DNA of 64,000 bases from Rhizobium sp. P32RR-XVIII (GTDB lineage: Bacteria; Pseudomonadota; Alphaproteobacteria; Rhizobiales; Rhizobiaceae), in NCBI RefSeq assembly GCF_012641395.1, contig NZ_JABAIH010000004.1:62001-126000 (forward strand), written 5' to 3'. The position numbers and the translations under genes are program-made. Below the pieces are notes generated by a model. It saw only the letters and a list, made by a program, of their open reading frames with translations, did no database searches and had not been told where the DNA came from. Positions 42,532-51,052 of this stretch are shown here, piece after piece; position 1 is the stretch's first letter; every line of letters starts with the position of its first letter.

Positions 42532-43713
42532 TCAGGTTCCGGAAGAGAGAGGCCCGGCGGTTTCGCCGGGCTTCCTGCTTTTCGGAAGCGACTTGGCGGC
42601 GAACTGCCAGGCCTTTTTCCATTTCGGCGTGATGACGCCATTGGCGGCGCGGATATTGTTGATGAACTGCTGCGTCGCCGCTTCCCAGGAATATTGCAGC
42701 GAAAGCTCGCGTGCCTTTTCGCGCGACGCCGAAAGGGCGGCGAGGCAGGCGGTCCGCAGGTCCTCGTTCAACGCGCCGACTTCACCATCCTCGCCGATGA
42801 TGTCGAGTGGGCCGGTGACGGGGTAGGCGGCAACCGGAACGCCGCAGGCCAGCGCTTCCAGAATTGTGTTGCCGAACGTGTCGGTCTGCGACGGAAAGAC
42901 GAAAACATCGGCCTGTGCGTAGGCGCTGGCGAGCTGTTCGCCGAATTTAAGCCCGGTGAACAGCACATCCGGATAGCGCTTCTCCAGCTCGGCCCGGGCA
43001 GGGCCGTCGCCGACGACGACTTTTGAGCCGGGCAGGTCAAGGTCGAGGAAGGCCGGCAGGTTCTTTTCCAGCGCAACACGGCCAACGGTCATGAAGATCG
43101 GGCGTGGCAGGCCGAACGGGCGCTCTTCCAGCTCTGCCGGTCGGAACTGCGTGGCGTCGATGCCGCGGCTCCAGGGCATAAGGTTGCGGATTCCCTTTTC
43201 GGACAGCTCGCGCGCAAGGCTCGGCGTTGCCACCATGCAGCCGGCGCCGGAATTGTGGAACCATCTCACGAAAGCATAGAGCCAGCTCTTCGGCACGGGG
43301 AGGCGGGCTGAAACATATTCCGGGAAACGCGTATGATAGCTTGTGGAAAACGGCATGCGGTTCTTGATGCACCAGCGCCGTGCCGTCAGGCCCAGCGGAC
43401 CTTCGGTGGCGATATGCACATAGGACGGGTTGTGCTTTTCGATCTCGCGGGCAACACGGCTGTAATTGGCGATCGAGAGACGAATTTCCGGATAGGTCGG
43501 GCAGGGAAAGCTGTTGAAGCGCTCGGGCGTCACCATCGACACCTCGACCCCTAGTTTCGCGAGTTCGCGGTTGGTGTTTTCGATCGAGCGCACAACGCCG
43601 TTCACTTGCGGATGCCATGCGTCGGTGACGATCACCAGCCGCTCCGGCAGGCTTCCCGGCGCAGCATTCGCCCAAGCCTCGCCGCTATAGCTTTTCGACG
43701 GACGTTGCAGCAT
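42532..43713 (-). CDS. GT4-family glycosyltransferase
   Basis: Protein of 393 residues with the GT4 two-Rossmann layout: LVIVTDAWHPQVNGVVRSIENT near the start, TVGRVALEKNLPAFLDLDLPG near 215 and the donor-binding DTFGNTILEALACGVPVAAYPV near 290. It resembles MgtA-type mannosyltransferases and glycolipid synthases of rhizobia. ATG 43713 has AGGAC before it; a GTG 18 bases upstream is possible. Sugar and acceptor unknown. Confidence 0.83.
   Translation of the reverse strand: MLQRPSKSYSGEAWANAAPGSLPERLVIVTDAWHPQVNGVVRSIENTNRELAKLGVEVSMVTPERFNSFPCPTYPEIRLSIANYSRVAREIEKHNPSYVHIATEGPLGLTARRWCIKNRMPFSTSYHTRFPEYVSARLPVPKSWLYAFVRWFHNSGAGCMVATPSLARELSEKGIRNLMPWSRGIDATQFRPAELEERPFGLPRPIFMTVGRVALEKNLPAFLDLDLPGSKVVVGDGPARAELEKRYPDVLFTGLKFGEQLASAYAQADVFVFPSQTDTFGNTILEALACGVPVAAYPVTGPLDIIGEDGEVGALNEDLRTACLAALSASREKARELSLQYSWEAATQQFINNIRAANGVITPKWKKAWQFAAKSLPKSRKPGETAGPLSSGT
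42552..42571 (+). terminator. terminator of the esterase gene
   Basis: GCCCGGCG at 42552-42559 and CGCCGGGC at 42564-42571 form an 8-bp stem, followed by TTCCTGCTTTTC on the plus strand. It lies 26 bases after the esterase stop and overlaps the end of the glycosyltransferase gene. Confidence 0.6.
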
Positions 43714-43848
43714 GTCCTGTTTTCCATCCACGCCGCACCGGATGGGATTGCGGCGGCTTTGACCCCGGCCTACGGAACGTGATTCCCGCAGGCCCTATTT
43801 TGAGGCTTTTCCATGATGGATTTATTACAGGCGGTTTTCGGCTGTTGC

Positions 43849-44760
43849 CTATAGACCGAGTTTGTCCTTCGCCACCAGCGCCCCATGTTCGCCGATGACC
43901 CGAGCCGCGATTTTCGCCGCAAAATGGGCGCTGGCCACCGCGTCCTTCGTCTCGAGATATTTTGAAAGGAACGAGCCGTTGAAGCTGTCGCCGGCGCTGG
44001 TCGTATCGACGACGTTCTCGACCTTTTCGGCGGGCACGAAGCTTTCCTGGCCAGCGAAGTTCAGCGTCGCACCGTCCGCACCATTCTTGATCAGGACGTT
44101 GGGCGCGCCGAGAGCGCGGTAGCGGCGGATCGTGGCTTCGATGGAGTCGTCACCGAAATGCGAGGCTTCATCATCGAAGCTCGGCATGACGAGGCTGGAG
44201 GAGCGGGCGCCTTCACTGATCGTCGTATGCATGACGTCGTAGCTCGACCAGAGGCGCGGACGGATGTTCGGATCGAAGACGACGAACTTGCCGGCCGCCT
44301 TGGCACGGCGGGTTTCGGCCAGCAGCGTGTCTGCATCTTCGCGCGGCAGGATCGCCAGCGTGATCCCCGAGAAATACACCACGTCCGAACTTTCGATGGC
44401 ATCGCGCAGGCGATCGGGATCGGCGGCGAGCAGCTTGGCTGCCGAGTTGTCGCGCCAGTAGCTGAAGGAGCGCTCGCCGTCCTTCAGGCTGATCATGTAG
44501 AGACCCGGCGCCTTGCCCCTGATACGGCGGATAAAGCCGGTGCCGATGCCCGCGTCTTCAAAGAACGCGATCATTTCCTCCGACATGGCATCGTCGCCGA
44601 GCGCCGTGAAATAGTCGACGTTCCAAGACGGTTGCATGCAGGCACGCGCGTACCAGGCGGTATTAAAGGTGTCGCCGGCGAAGCCCTTCCTCAGCAGGCC
44701 GCGGCCGGCCTGAGAAAGCTCCACCATGCATTCGCCGATCGACAGAAAACGTCCGCCCAA
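43849..44760 (-). CDS. kdgK: PfkB-family carbohydrate kinase, KdgK-like
   Basis: Protein of 303 residues with the PfkB signature VDTTSAGDSFNGSFLSKYL near residue 255 and SIGECMVEL at the start, and the GFAGDTFNTAWYARA segment typical of 2-keto-3-deoxygluconate kinases. It would phosphorylate KDG in sugar-acid breakdown. CAGGAGGCAAC precedes ATG 44760. No sugar-acid pathway genes are adjacent, so the substrate is inferred from sequence alone. Confidence 0.78.
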   Translation of the reverse strand: MGGRFLSIGECMVELSQAGRGLLRKGFAGDTFNTAWYARACMQPSWNVDYFTALGDDAMSEEMIAFFEDAGIGTGFIRRIRGKAPGLYMISLKDGERSFSYWRDNSAAKLLAADPDRLRDAIESSDVVYFSGITLAILPREDADTLLAETRRAKAAGKFVVFDPNIRPRLWSSYDVMHTTISEGARSSSLVMPSFDDEASHFGDDSIEATIRRYRALGAPNVLIKNGADGATLNFAGQESFVPAEKVENVVDTTSAGDSFNGSFLSKYLETKDAVASAHFAAKIAARVIGEHGALVAKDKLGL

Positions 44761-44845
44761 AGTTGCCTCCTGAAATTCCGTGTTTGCTGATTACGCGGAG
44801 AGGCGTTTGGAGGCAAGCGCTGACACGCCTATTGGCGAGGCAACC

Positions 44846-45193
44846 TTAGCCGATTTCCGGGCAGCCGCGACGGTTGGCGAAGACGATGCGGTCGGGACCG
44901 TAACGCGTCCAGCCACGAACCGTTACGCTGCGGTCCGTAACACGAACGACCTCCGCACGGCGTAATCCGGAGTCACGAGCGGCCATCACTGCCTCGCGCG
45001 GGCTGCAGCCTCTGCGGTAGTCAGGGTAGCGATCGTATCGATCGTATCGATCGCGGTCGCCATCATAGATACGGACGCCATCGGGGCCAATGCGGAACTG
45101 AAGATCCTGAGCCTGAGCAAAGGATATCGGCGCTGCCGCGCCGCCGAGAGTGAGTGCCAGCGCGAGGCCAGTCTTGGCGATCAGCTTGAGCAT
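44846..45193 (-). CDS. exported protein with an Arg-Tyr-Asp repeat, function unknown
   Basis: Protein of 115 residues with a signal peptide ending near FAQAQDLQ and a mature region containing DRDRYDRYDRYPDYRRG and SPREAVMAARDSGLRRAEVVRV. The RYD run is encoded by a short tandem DNA repeat. AAAGGAGA precedes ATG 45193. Rhizobia have many such PepSY-like or unknown periplasmic proteins; no clear family. Confidence 0.62.
   Translation of the reverse strand: MLKLIAKTGLALALTLGGAAAPISFAQAQDLQFRIGPDGVRIYDGDRDRYDRYDRYPDYRRGCSPREAVMAARDSGLRRAEVVRVTDRSVTVRGWTRYGPDRIVFANRRGCPEIG
45031..45058. repeat. short tandem repeat inside the exported protein gene
   Basis: GATCGTATC occurs twice in a row at 45031-45048 and is followed by GATCGCGGTC. 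It encodes the repeated Arg-Tyr-Asp of the protein. A length polymorphism is possible. Confidence 0.6.
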
Positions 45194-45247
45194 TTTGTTC
45201 TCCTTTCGCGCCCTATCCAGACCCCGCGCACTACGTAAAAACAACTG

Positions 45248-45277
45248 CCTCGGAGCGGAAATTGTTCCGCTCCGAGG
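45248..45277 (-). terminator. rho-independent terminator of the opp operon
   Basis: CCTCGGAGCGGAA at 45248-45260 and TTCCGCTCCGAGG at 45265-45277 form a perfect 13-bp stem with a 4-base loop, 56 bases after the oppF stop. Read on the minus strand, the stem is followed by CAGTTGTTTTTA, a U-rich tract. Confidence 0.8.
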
Positions 45278-45333
45278 GGCGCATTGGACCTAGGTCGCAT
45301 GTTGCCCAACGACTTGCCCATGTGGACGCGAGT

Positions 45334-46317
45334 CTATCGATCCATGTGATAGCAGGCCGCCGTTTGATTTGGCCGTACCTGTTCGGTCGGTGGCATTTCG
45401 GTGCGGCAGATGTCCGTCGCCTTCCAGCAGCGCGGCGAGAAGACACAGCCCTTCGGCGGGTTGAGAGGTGAGGGCGGATCGCCTTGCAGGCGGATGCGCG
45501 TACGCTGGCGGGCAAGCTTCGGGTCGGGGATCGGTGCGGCCGAAAACAAGGCCTGCGTATAGGGATGCGCGGGCCTCTCGAACACCGTCTGGCAATCACC
45601 GGCTTCCACGACCTTGCCGAGATAGAGCACCAGCACGTCGTCCGAAATCAACCGCACGACGGAGAGGTCGTGGCTGATGAAGATCAGCGTCAGGCCGAAT
45701 TCCTTGCGGAGCTTGCGCAGCAACGTGATGACCTGGCCCTGGATCGAGACGTCGAGTGCCGAGACGGGCTCGTCGCAAATGATCAGCTTCGGCCGTGTGA
45801 CGACGGCGCGGGCAATGCCGATGCGCTGCGCCTGGCCGCCGGAGAATTCATGCGGGTACCGATTGATCATTTCCGGCACGAGGCCGACGGCGCTCATGAT
45901 TTCGCGCACGCGCTCCAGTCTCTGCGCCTTGTTGAGCTTCGGTTCGAAGACGGTCAGCGGCTCGGCAATAATGTCGCCCACGGTCATGCGCGGATCAAGC
46001 GAGGCGATCGGATCCTGGAAGATGATCTGCATGTCGCGGCGCGCGGCACGCATTTCCTCTTCGGAAAGGTCGAGAAGATTGCGGCCCTGCCAGAGGATAC
46101 GGCCGTTCTGCGACTTCAACAGTCGCAGGATGGACCGGCCGAGGGTGGATTTGCCGCAACCGGATTCACCGACGATACCGAGCGTGCGGCCTTCCTTGAG
46201 GTCGAAGCTGACATTGTTGACGGCGGTCAGGACCAGCGGCGGCTTGAAGAAGCCCTTCGCGGGCAGTTCGAACTGGGTCGTCAGGTTCTCGACCCTCAGA
46301 AGTGATCGCTCAGACAT
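45334..46317 (-). CDS. oppF: oligopeptide ABC transporter ATP-binding protein OppF
   Basis: ATPase of 327 residues with Walker A GESGCGKST near residue 50, signature FSGGQAQRIGIARAV, Walker B LIICDEP and the C-terminal oligopeptide domain with CVFSPRC. It pairs with OppD to drive the importer. Its start overlaps the oppD stop by eight bases, and it is the last gene of oppABCDF, followed by a strong terminator. Confidence 0.93.
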   Translation of the reverse strand: MSERSLLRVENLTTQFELPAKGFFKPPLVLTAVNNVSFDLKEGRTLGIVGESGCGKSTLGRSILRLLKSQNGRILWQGRNLLDLSEEEMRAARRDMQIIFQDPIASLDPRMTVGDIIAEPLTVFEPKLNKAQRLERVREIMSAVGLVPEMINRYPHEFSGGQAQRIGIARAVVTRPKLIICDEPVSALDVSIQGQVITLLRKLRKEFGLTLIFISHDLSVVRLISDDVLVLYLGKVVEAGDCQTVFERPAHPYTQALFSAAPIPDPKLARQRTRIRLQGDPPSPLNPPKGCVFSPRCWKATDICRTEMPPTEQVRPNQTAACYHMDR

Positions 46318-47317
46318 GATTCAAGAGCTCCTCCGTGCGCGGGAAGGGGTGGAAACAAGCGGCGCAGTGGTGCGGCGCCAGCGTTTCGAGCGGCGGGGGA
46401 CGGTCGATACAGTCTTCCTCAACCTTGGGACAGCGCGGGGAGAAGTTGCAGCCCTTCGGCAGGTGCTGCAGGTTCGGCGGCCTGCCGGGAATGACGACGA
46501 GCTGGTCGACGTCCTGATCCGGCCGCGGGATCGCCGCATGCAACGCTGCCGTATAAGGATGCGCCGGATTTTCGAAGAGCTCGTCCACGGGTGCTTCCTC
46601 GACGATGCGCCCGGCATACATGACCGCGACACGGTCGGCGAGGCCCGCGACGACGCCGAGATCGTGGGTGATCATCGCCAGCGCCGTATTCATCTCGGCC
46701 GTCAGATCGTTGAAGAGATCGAGGATTTGCGCCTGTATCGTGACGTCGAGCGCCGTCGTCGGCTCGTCAGCGATCAGGAGCTTCGGTTTCGTGAGCAGCG
46801 CCATGGCAATCACGATGCGCTGGCGCATGCCGCCAGACAGCTCGTGCGGAAAGAGATTGAAGCGGCGGGCAGGGTCCGGAATGCCAACACGCCTTAGCAT
46901 ATCGAGCGCCTCGGCGGAGGCGGCGCGTGCCGTGAAGCCACGGTGAATCTCAAGCTGTTCCGTCAGTTGCCGGGAAATCTTGAGGGACGGATTCAAGGCG
47001 GTCATGGGATCCTGGAACACCATGGCCATGTCCTTGCCGCGCACCCGATCGAGTTCGCGCGGCTTCAGCGATAGCACATCCTTGCCTTCAAGCAGAGCCT
47101 GGCCGGTGGTCTTGCCGTTCTTCGCGAGCAGTCCCATGATTCCCAGGAAGGTCTGGCTCTTGCCCGAGCCGGACTCGCCAACGATCGCGATGCGTTCGCC
47201 GCGCTTGATCGTGAGGTTCATGTTGGACACGGCTTTCACCTCGCCGTCAGGCGTCTTGAAGGTGATCGCGTAATCCTTGAGTTCGAGAAGGACGTCGGTT
47301 TTCGTTTCCTGGGGCAT
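46310..47317 (-). CDS. oppD: oligopeptide ABC transporter ATP-binding protein OppD
   Basis: ATPase of 335 residues with Walker A GESGSGKSQ, LSGGMRQRIVIAMAL and LLIADEPTTALD, and a C-terminal CNFSPRCP. ATG 47317 begins MPQETKTDVLLELKDYAI; an extension upstream would run into oppC and is not used. The start follows the oppC stop by one base. Confidence 0.93.
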   Translation of the reverse strand: MPQETKTDVLLELKDYAITFKTPDGEVKAVSNMNLTIKRGERIAIVGESGSGKSQTFLGIMGLLAKNGKTTGQALLEGKDVLSLKPRELDRVRGKDMAMVFQDPMTALNPSLKISRQLTEQLEIHRGFTARAASAEALDMLRRVGIPDPARRFNLFPHELSGGMRQRIVIAMALLTKPKLLIADEPTTALDVTIQAQILDLFNDLTAEMNTALAMITHDLGVVAGLADRVAVMYAGRIVEEAPVDELFENPAHPYTAALHAAIPRPDQDVDQLVVIPGRPPNLQHLPKGCNFSPRCPKVEEDCIDRPPPLETLAPHHCAACFHPFPRTEELLNHV

Positions 47318-47318
47318 A

Positions 47319-48236
47319 TCAGCGATCCTTCGGGTCGAACGCGTCGCGCAGGCCATCGCCGATGAAGAGCAGGCCGAGCAACAGTGCGACGAGGAAGCTC
47401 GCCGGGAAGATCAGCAGCCAGGGCATGCTCTCCATGGCATCCGTGCCTTCGGCAATCAGCGTGCCGAGCGACGTCAGCGGCTCTTGGACACCGAAGCCGA
47501 GATAGGAAAGGAAGCTCTCCGTGGCGATGATTTCGGGAACCGTCAGTGCCGCGAAAATGACAACCGGGCCGACGAGGTTTGGAATGATGTGCTTGAGGAT
47601 GATCTTGAACGGCTGCTGCCCGGAGGCGCGGGCGGCCTCAATGAATTCCCGCTGCTTGATCGACAGCGTCTGGCCGCGCACGATGCGGGCCATCGTCAGC
47701 CATTCCAGTGCGCCGATCGCTGCAAACAGCAGATAGACGTTGCGGCCGAAGATCACCATCAGCAGGATGACGAAAAGGATATAGGGAAGCGCGTACATGA
47801 TGTCGACGAAGCGCATCATGACCGCATCCAGCTTGCCGCCGATATAGCCGGAGATGGCGCCGTAGAGCACGCCGATGACGACGGAGACCAGGGTCGCCGT
47901 CACGGCGACCGCTAGCGAAACGCGGGTACCGTAAAGCGTGCGGGCCAGCAGGTCGCGGCCGTTTGGATCGGTGCCGAAATAGTGCCCGGTTTCGATCGAC
48001 GGTGGAATGCGGAAGGCGGCCCAGTCCGGATCTTCATAGTTGAAGGGAATGACATAGGGGCCGAGGAAGGCGACGAGGACGAGCAGCACGAGCACGGCGA
48101 TGGAAATCACCGCGGCCTTGTTGCGCGACAGGCGCCTGAGCGCATCCCTGGTCAGCGAACGGCCCTCTGGCGCAAGGCCTTCGGCTTCCAGCAGCTCGGC
48201 GGCGAGCAGTTCCCGTTTTGCGGGGTTGAGGATCAT
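47319..48236 (-). CDS. oppC: oligopeptide ABC transporter permease OppC
   Basis: Permease of 305 residues with about six membrane segments and an EAARASGQQPFKIILKHIIPN loop (EAA motif). ATG 48236 overlaps the oppB stop by four bases (ATGA), which favours it over a more upstream ATG. The N-terminal MILNPAKRELLAAELLEAEGL is a cytoplasmic lead. Confidence 0.9.
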   Translation of the reverse strand: MILNPAKRELLAAELLEAEGLAPEGRSLTRDALRRLSRNKAAVISIAVLVLLVLVAFLGPYVIPFNYEDPDWAAFRIPPSIETGHYFGTDPNGRDLLARTLYGTRVSLAVAVTATLVSVVIGVLYGAISGYIGGKLDAVMMRFVDIMYALPYILFVILLMVIFGRNVYLLFAAIGALEWLTMARIVRGQTLSIKQREFIEAARASGQQPFKIILKHIIPNLVGPVVIFAALTVPEIIATESFLSYLGFGVQEPLTSLGTLIAEGTDAMESMPWLLIFPASFLVALLLGLLFIGDGLRDAFDPKDR

Positions 48237-49156
48237 CTGTTTCTCACTTTCGGATCGAGCCACGCATAGGCGATGTCGACGAGAAGGTTGAGGAACACGA
48301 TCAGCACCATGTAGAAGATGACCGTTCCAAGAACCATGCCGTAGTCGCGGTTCAGGGCTGCATTGACGAAATAGCGGCCGATGCCGGGCAATCCGAAGAT
48401 GCTTTCGACAACCAGCGAGCCGGTGAGAAGGTAGCTGGCCGCCGGCCCGAGATAGGAAACGACCGGCATCATGGCAGGTTTCAGCGCATGCCGCATGATG
48501 GTGAGACGCGGGCCGATGCCTTTCGACTTGGCGGTGCGGATGAAGTTCTGGTTCATGACCTCGATCATCGAGCCACGGGTGATACGCGAGATGCGCCCCG
48601 CATGCGGTAGCGCAAGAACGATGATCGGCAGAATGAGGAATTTGATCGATCCGTCACCCCAGCCGCCGACGGGAAACCAGCCGAGATGAATACCGAAGAC
48701 AAGCTGCAGAATGGGGGCGATGAGGAAGTTAGGCAGCACGACGCCAACGAGCACCATTGCGCCCAGCCAGTAGTCCGGAGCGCGGTTCTGATAAAGGGCT
48801 CCAAGACAGCCTGCAGTGATGCCGACGAGGATGGCGAGCAGAAAAGCGGCGGTACCAATCGTGAATGTGTAGGGCAGGCCGAGCATGATCTGCTGCGCGA
48901 CCGTGAAATCTTCGCTGGCAAAAGAGGGGCCGAGATCGCCTCTCAAGAGATCGCCGACATAGATCAGGTATTGCTGGATCAGCGGCTTATCCAGATTGTA
49001 GTGGGCCGCAAGGTTCTTCAGGATCACCGGCGGCAACGGTCTTTCGCTATCGAAGGGACCGCCGGGGGCAAGGCGCAAAGTGAAAAAGCAGGCTGTGACG
49101 GCGATCCAGAGGACAGGGATCGTCGACAGCAGACGACGGAGTGCGTATTTGATCAT
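48233..49156 (-). CDS. oppB: oligopeptide ABC transporter permease OppB
   Basis: Permease of 307 residues starting MIKYALRRLLSTIPVLW, with six membrane segments and the loop NFIRTAKSKGIGPRLTIMRHALKPA that holds the coupling EAA-type motif. It forms the channel with OppC. ATG 49156 is chosen because the residues upstream are not conserved in the family. Confidence 0.9.
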   Translation of the reverse strand: MIKYALRRLLSTIPVLWIAVTACFFTLRLAPGGPFDSERPLPPVILKNLAAHYNLDKPLIQQYLIYVGDLLRGDLGPSFASEDFTVAQQIMLGLPYTFTIGTAAFLLAILVGITAGCLGALYQNRAPDYWLGAMVLVGVVLPNFLIAPILQLVFGIHLGWFPVGGWGDGSIKFLILPIIVLALPHAGRISRITRGSMIEVMNQNFIRTAKSKGIGPRLTIMRHALKPAMMPVVSYLGPAASYLLTGSLVVESIFGLPGIGRYFVNAALNRDYGMVLGTVIFYMVLIVFLNLLVDIAYAWLDPKVRNR

Positions 49157-49204
49157 GGGCGTGGACCGGCCCTTCACGCAAGCCGCGGGAAGGGCCGTTT
49201 TTCC

Positions 49205-50785
49205 TTACTCTTTCATCGACAGCCAGCGCGTGCGGTGGATGTCCTGCACGTTATCGACGAAGCCGTCTATCTTCGGCGAGACGACGTTCTTGGAGACGTA
49301 GTAGTAGATCGGAAGGGCGGCGGAATCATCCAGCGCGATCTGCTCGGCCTTCTTGAAGAGTTCGGCGCGCTTCGTCAGGTCGCTCTGAGCATTACCGTCC
49401 TTGATCAGCTTGTCATATTCCGGATTCGACCAGCGGCCGTAGTTCATCTGAACGCCTGTCACGAGCAGGTTCAGGAAGTTGTCCGGGTCGTTGTAGTCGG
49501 CAAGCCATCCGGCGCGGCCGATCTGCACTTCGCCGCGCTGCAACTGGTCGTAGTGCACCTTGGTTTCGGCGTTGACGAGTTCGACGTTGACGCCCAGCGG
49601 CTTCCACATGGAGGCGATCGCCACGGCGATGCGCTTGTGGTTGTCGTTGGTGTTGTACTTGAGCTCGGCCGTCAGCGGGTGGTCAGGACCGAAGCCGGCT
49701 TCCTTGAGAAGCTTCTTGGCTTCTTCGACCTTGTCCTTGTAGGGCATGTCCTTCCAGGACACATACGCCGGCTCGCCATAGTTTGCCGTGCCCGGCGGGA
49801 CCCAGGAATAGGCCGGAAGTTCGCCGGTTCCGAGGATCTGCGGGCCGATGACTTCGCGGTTGATCGCCATGGAGAGAGCCTGGCGGACACGCTTGTCGCT
49901 GAAGGGCGGCTTGGCGGAATTGATGACGTAGTAGTAGAGGCCGGAGAACGGCGCCACGTGCGCCTGGCCCGGCAGGTTCTTCTTCATCCACTCGTACTGG
50001 TCGGTCGGGAAGTCGGTGAGGATGTCGAACTCGCCGGCGCGATAGCGCTTCAGCGCGGCTTCCTGGTCTTCGAGCACGAAGAACTTCGCGCCGTCGATCT
50101 TGAGATCCTTCACGCCGTAATACTGGTCGTTCTTGACGGTGGTGACGTGAGAGCCGGGAACCCACTCAACCGGCTTGTAGGGGCCGTTGGTGACGATGTT
50201 GCCGATCTTCACCCAATCCTGCCCCTTGGCTTCGACCACATGCTTCGGCAGCGGATAGGCCGTGTAGTGCATCAGGGCGTTGATGAAGTAGGGGGTGGGG
50301 TTTTCGAGGGTGATTTCCAGCGTCTTGTCGTCGATTGCCTTGACGCCGAGCTGGTTGGGATCGGTGATCTCGCCCTTGTTGATCTTTTCCGCGTTCTTGA
50401 TGGTGAACTGGAGATAGGCGTAGTCGGCGGCATTCTTCGGGTCGACGAGGCGCTGGAAGGCGAAGACGAAGTCCCCGGCCGTTACCGGCTGGCCATCCGA
50501 CCACTTGATCCCGTCACGAAGCTTGAAGGTGTAGACCTTGCCGTCGTCGGAAACCGTCCAGCTTTCGGCTTGGCCGGGAATCGGATTGTCCTTGGCGTCT
50601 TCAGTGACCAGGCCTTCAAAGATGTCGCCGGCAATGCGATTCTCCCAGTCGCCGGACAGCTTTTGCGGATCGAGCGACGTAGGATCGCCGCCGTTATGGA
50701 TGTTGAGCGTGGCCGCATGGGCCGAGAACGCCAGCAATGTGCCAAGCATTGCCGAAGCTAGAAATTTTTTCGTTAAATGGTTCAT
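49205..50785 (-). CDS. oppA: oligopeptide-binding protein OppA
   Basis: Periplasmic binding protein of 526 residues with a signal peptide (LASAMLGTLLAFSAHA) and the family core NIHNGGDPTSLDPQKLSGD and SGLYYYVINSAKPPFSDKRVRQAL. It captures peptides for OppBCDF. Start ATG 50785 follows AAAGGTGGGG. A 23-base dyad at 50841-50863 lies upstream and may be an operator. Confidence 0.93.
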   Translation of the reverse strand: MNHLTKKFLASAMLGTLLAFSAHAATLNIHNGGDPTSLDPQKLSGDWENRIAGDIFEGLVTEDAKDNPIPGQAESWTVSDDGKVYTFKLRDGIKWSDGQPVTAGDFVFAFQRLVDPKNAADYAYLQFTIKNAEKINKGEITDPNQLGVKAIDDKTLEITLENPTPYFINALMHYTAYPLPKHVVEAKGQDWVKIGNIVTNGPYKPVEWVPGSHVTTVKNDQYYGVKDLKIDGAKFFVLEDQEAALKRYRAGEFDILTDFPTDQYEWMKKNLPGQAHVAPFSGLYYYVINSAKPPFSDKRVRQALSMAINREVIGPQILGTGELPAYSWVPPGTANYGEPAYVSWKDMPYKDKVEEAKKLLKEAGFGPDHPLTAELKYNTNDNHKRIAVAIASMWKPLGVNVELVNAETKVHYDQLQRGEVQIGRAGWLADYNDPDNFLNLLVTGVQMNYGRWSNPEYDKLIKDGNAQSDLTKRAELFKKAEQIALDDSAALPIYYYVSKNVVSPKIDGFVDNVQDIHRTRWLSMKE

Positions 50786-50840
50786 GGTGGCCCCACCTTT
50801 CTAGGCTTTTTCGCCTATTCTTAGTGATTTTTTCCCGGTT

Positions 50841-50863
50841 TTGACCTGTTACGTGCAAGTCAA
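50841..50863. promoter_or_regulatory. dyad upstream of oppA
   Basis: TTGACCTG at 50841-50848 and CAAGTCAA at 50856-50863 are inverted with one mismatch across a seven-base spacer. It lies 56-78 bases before the oppA start, in the spacer shared with the divergent alpha-glucosidase gene. No regulator gene is adjacent. Confidence 0.35.
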
Positions 50864-51052
50864 ACGCAGCTTATCCCAAAGGCTTGGCGTTGCAACCCCC
50901 AATTACCGAGCGTCGATCGACATGTGGACAAGCCCGTGAGCGGCATTTGCTTTGTCGTCCGCGTCTCTCCCAAAAGAGGTCGCTGGTGCGGTTGTTTTTT
51001 GTTTTCCGGGCTTTAGTCTGTGGGCCTTCTAACGACACGGGAGATCCGGCAA

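Noticed and set aside
45031..45058. Tandem repeat as a CRISPR-like array
   Set aside because: Only two short copies inside a coding gene, with no spacers.
48686..50761. Open frame of about 690 codons opposite oppA and oppB
   Set aside because: Antisense shadow of well-supported opp genes; its composition is low-complexity and not family-like.
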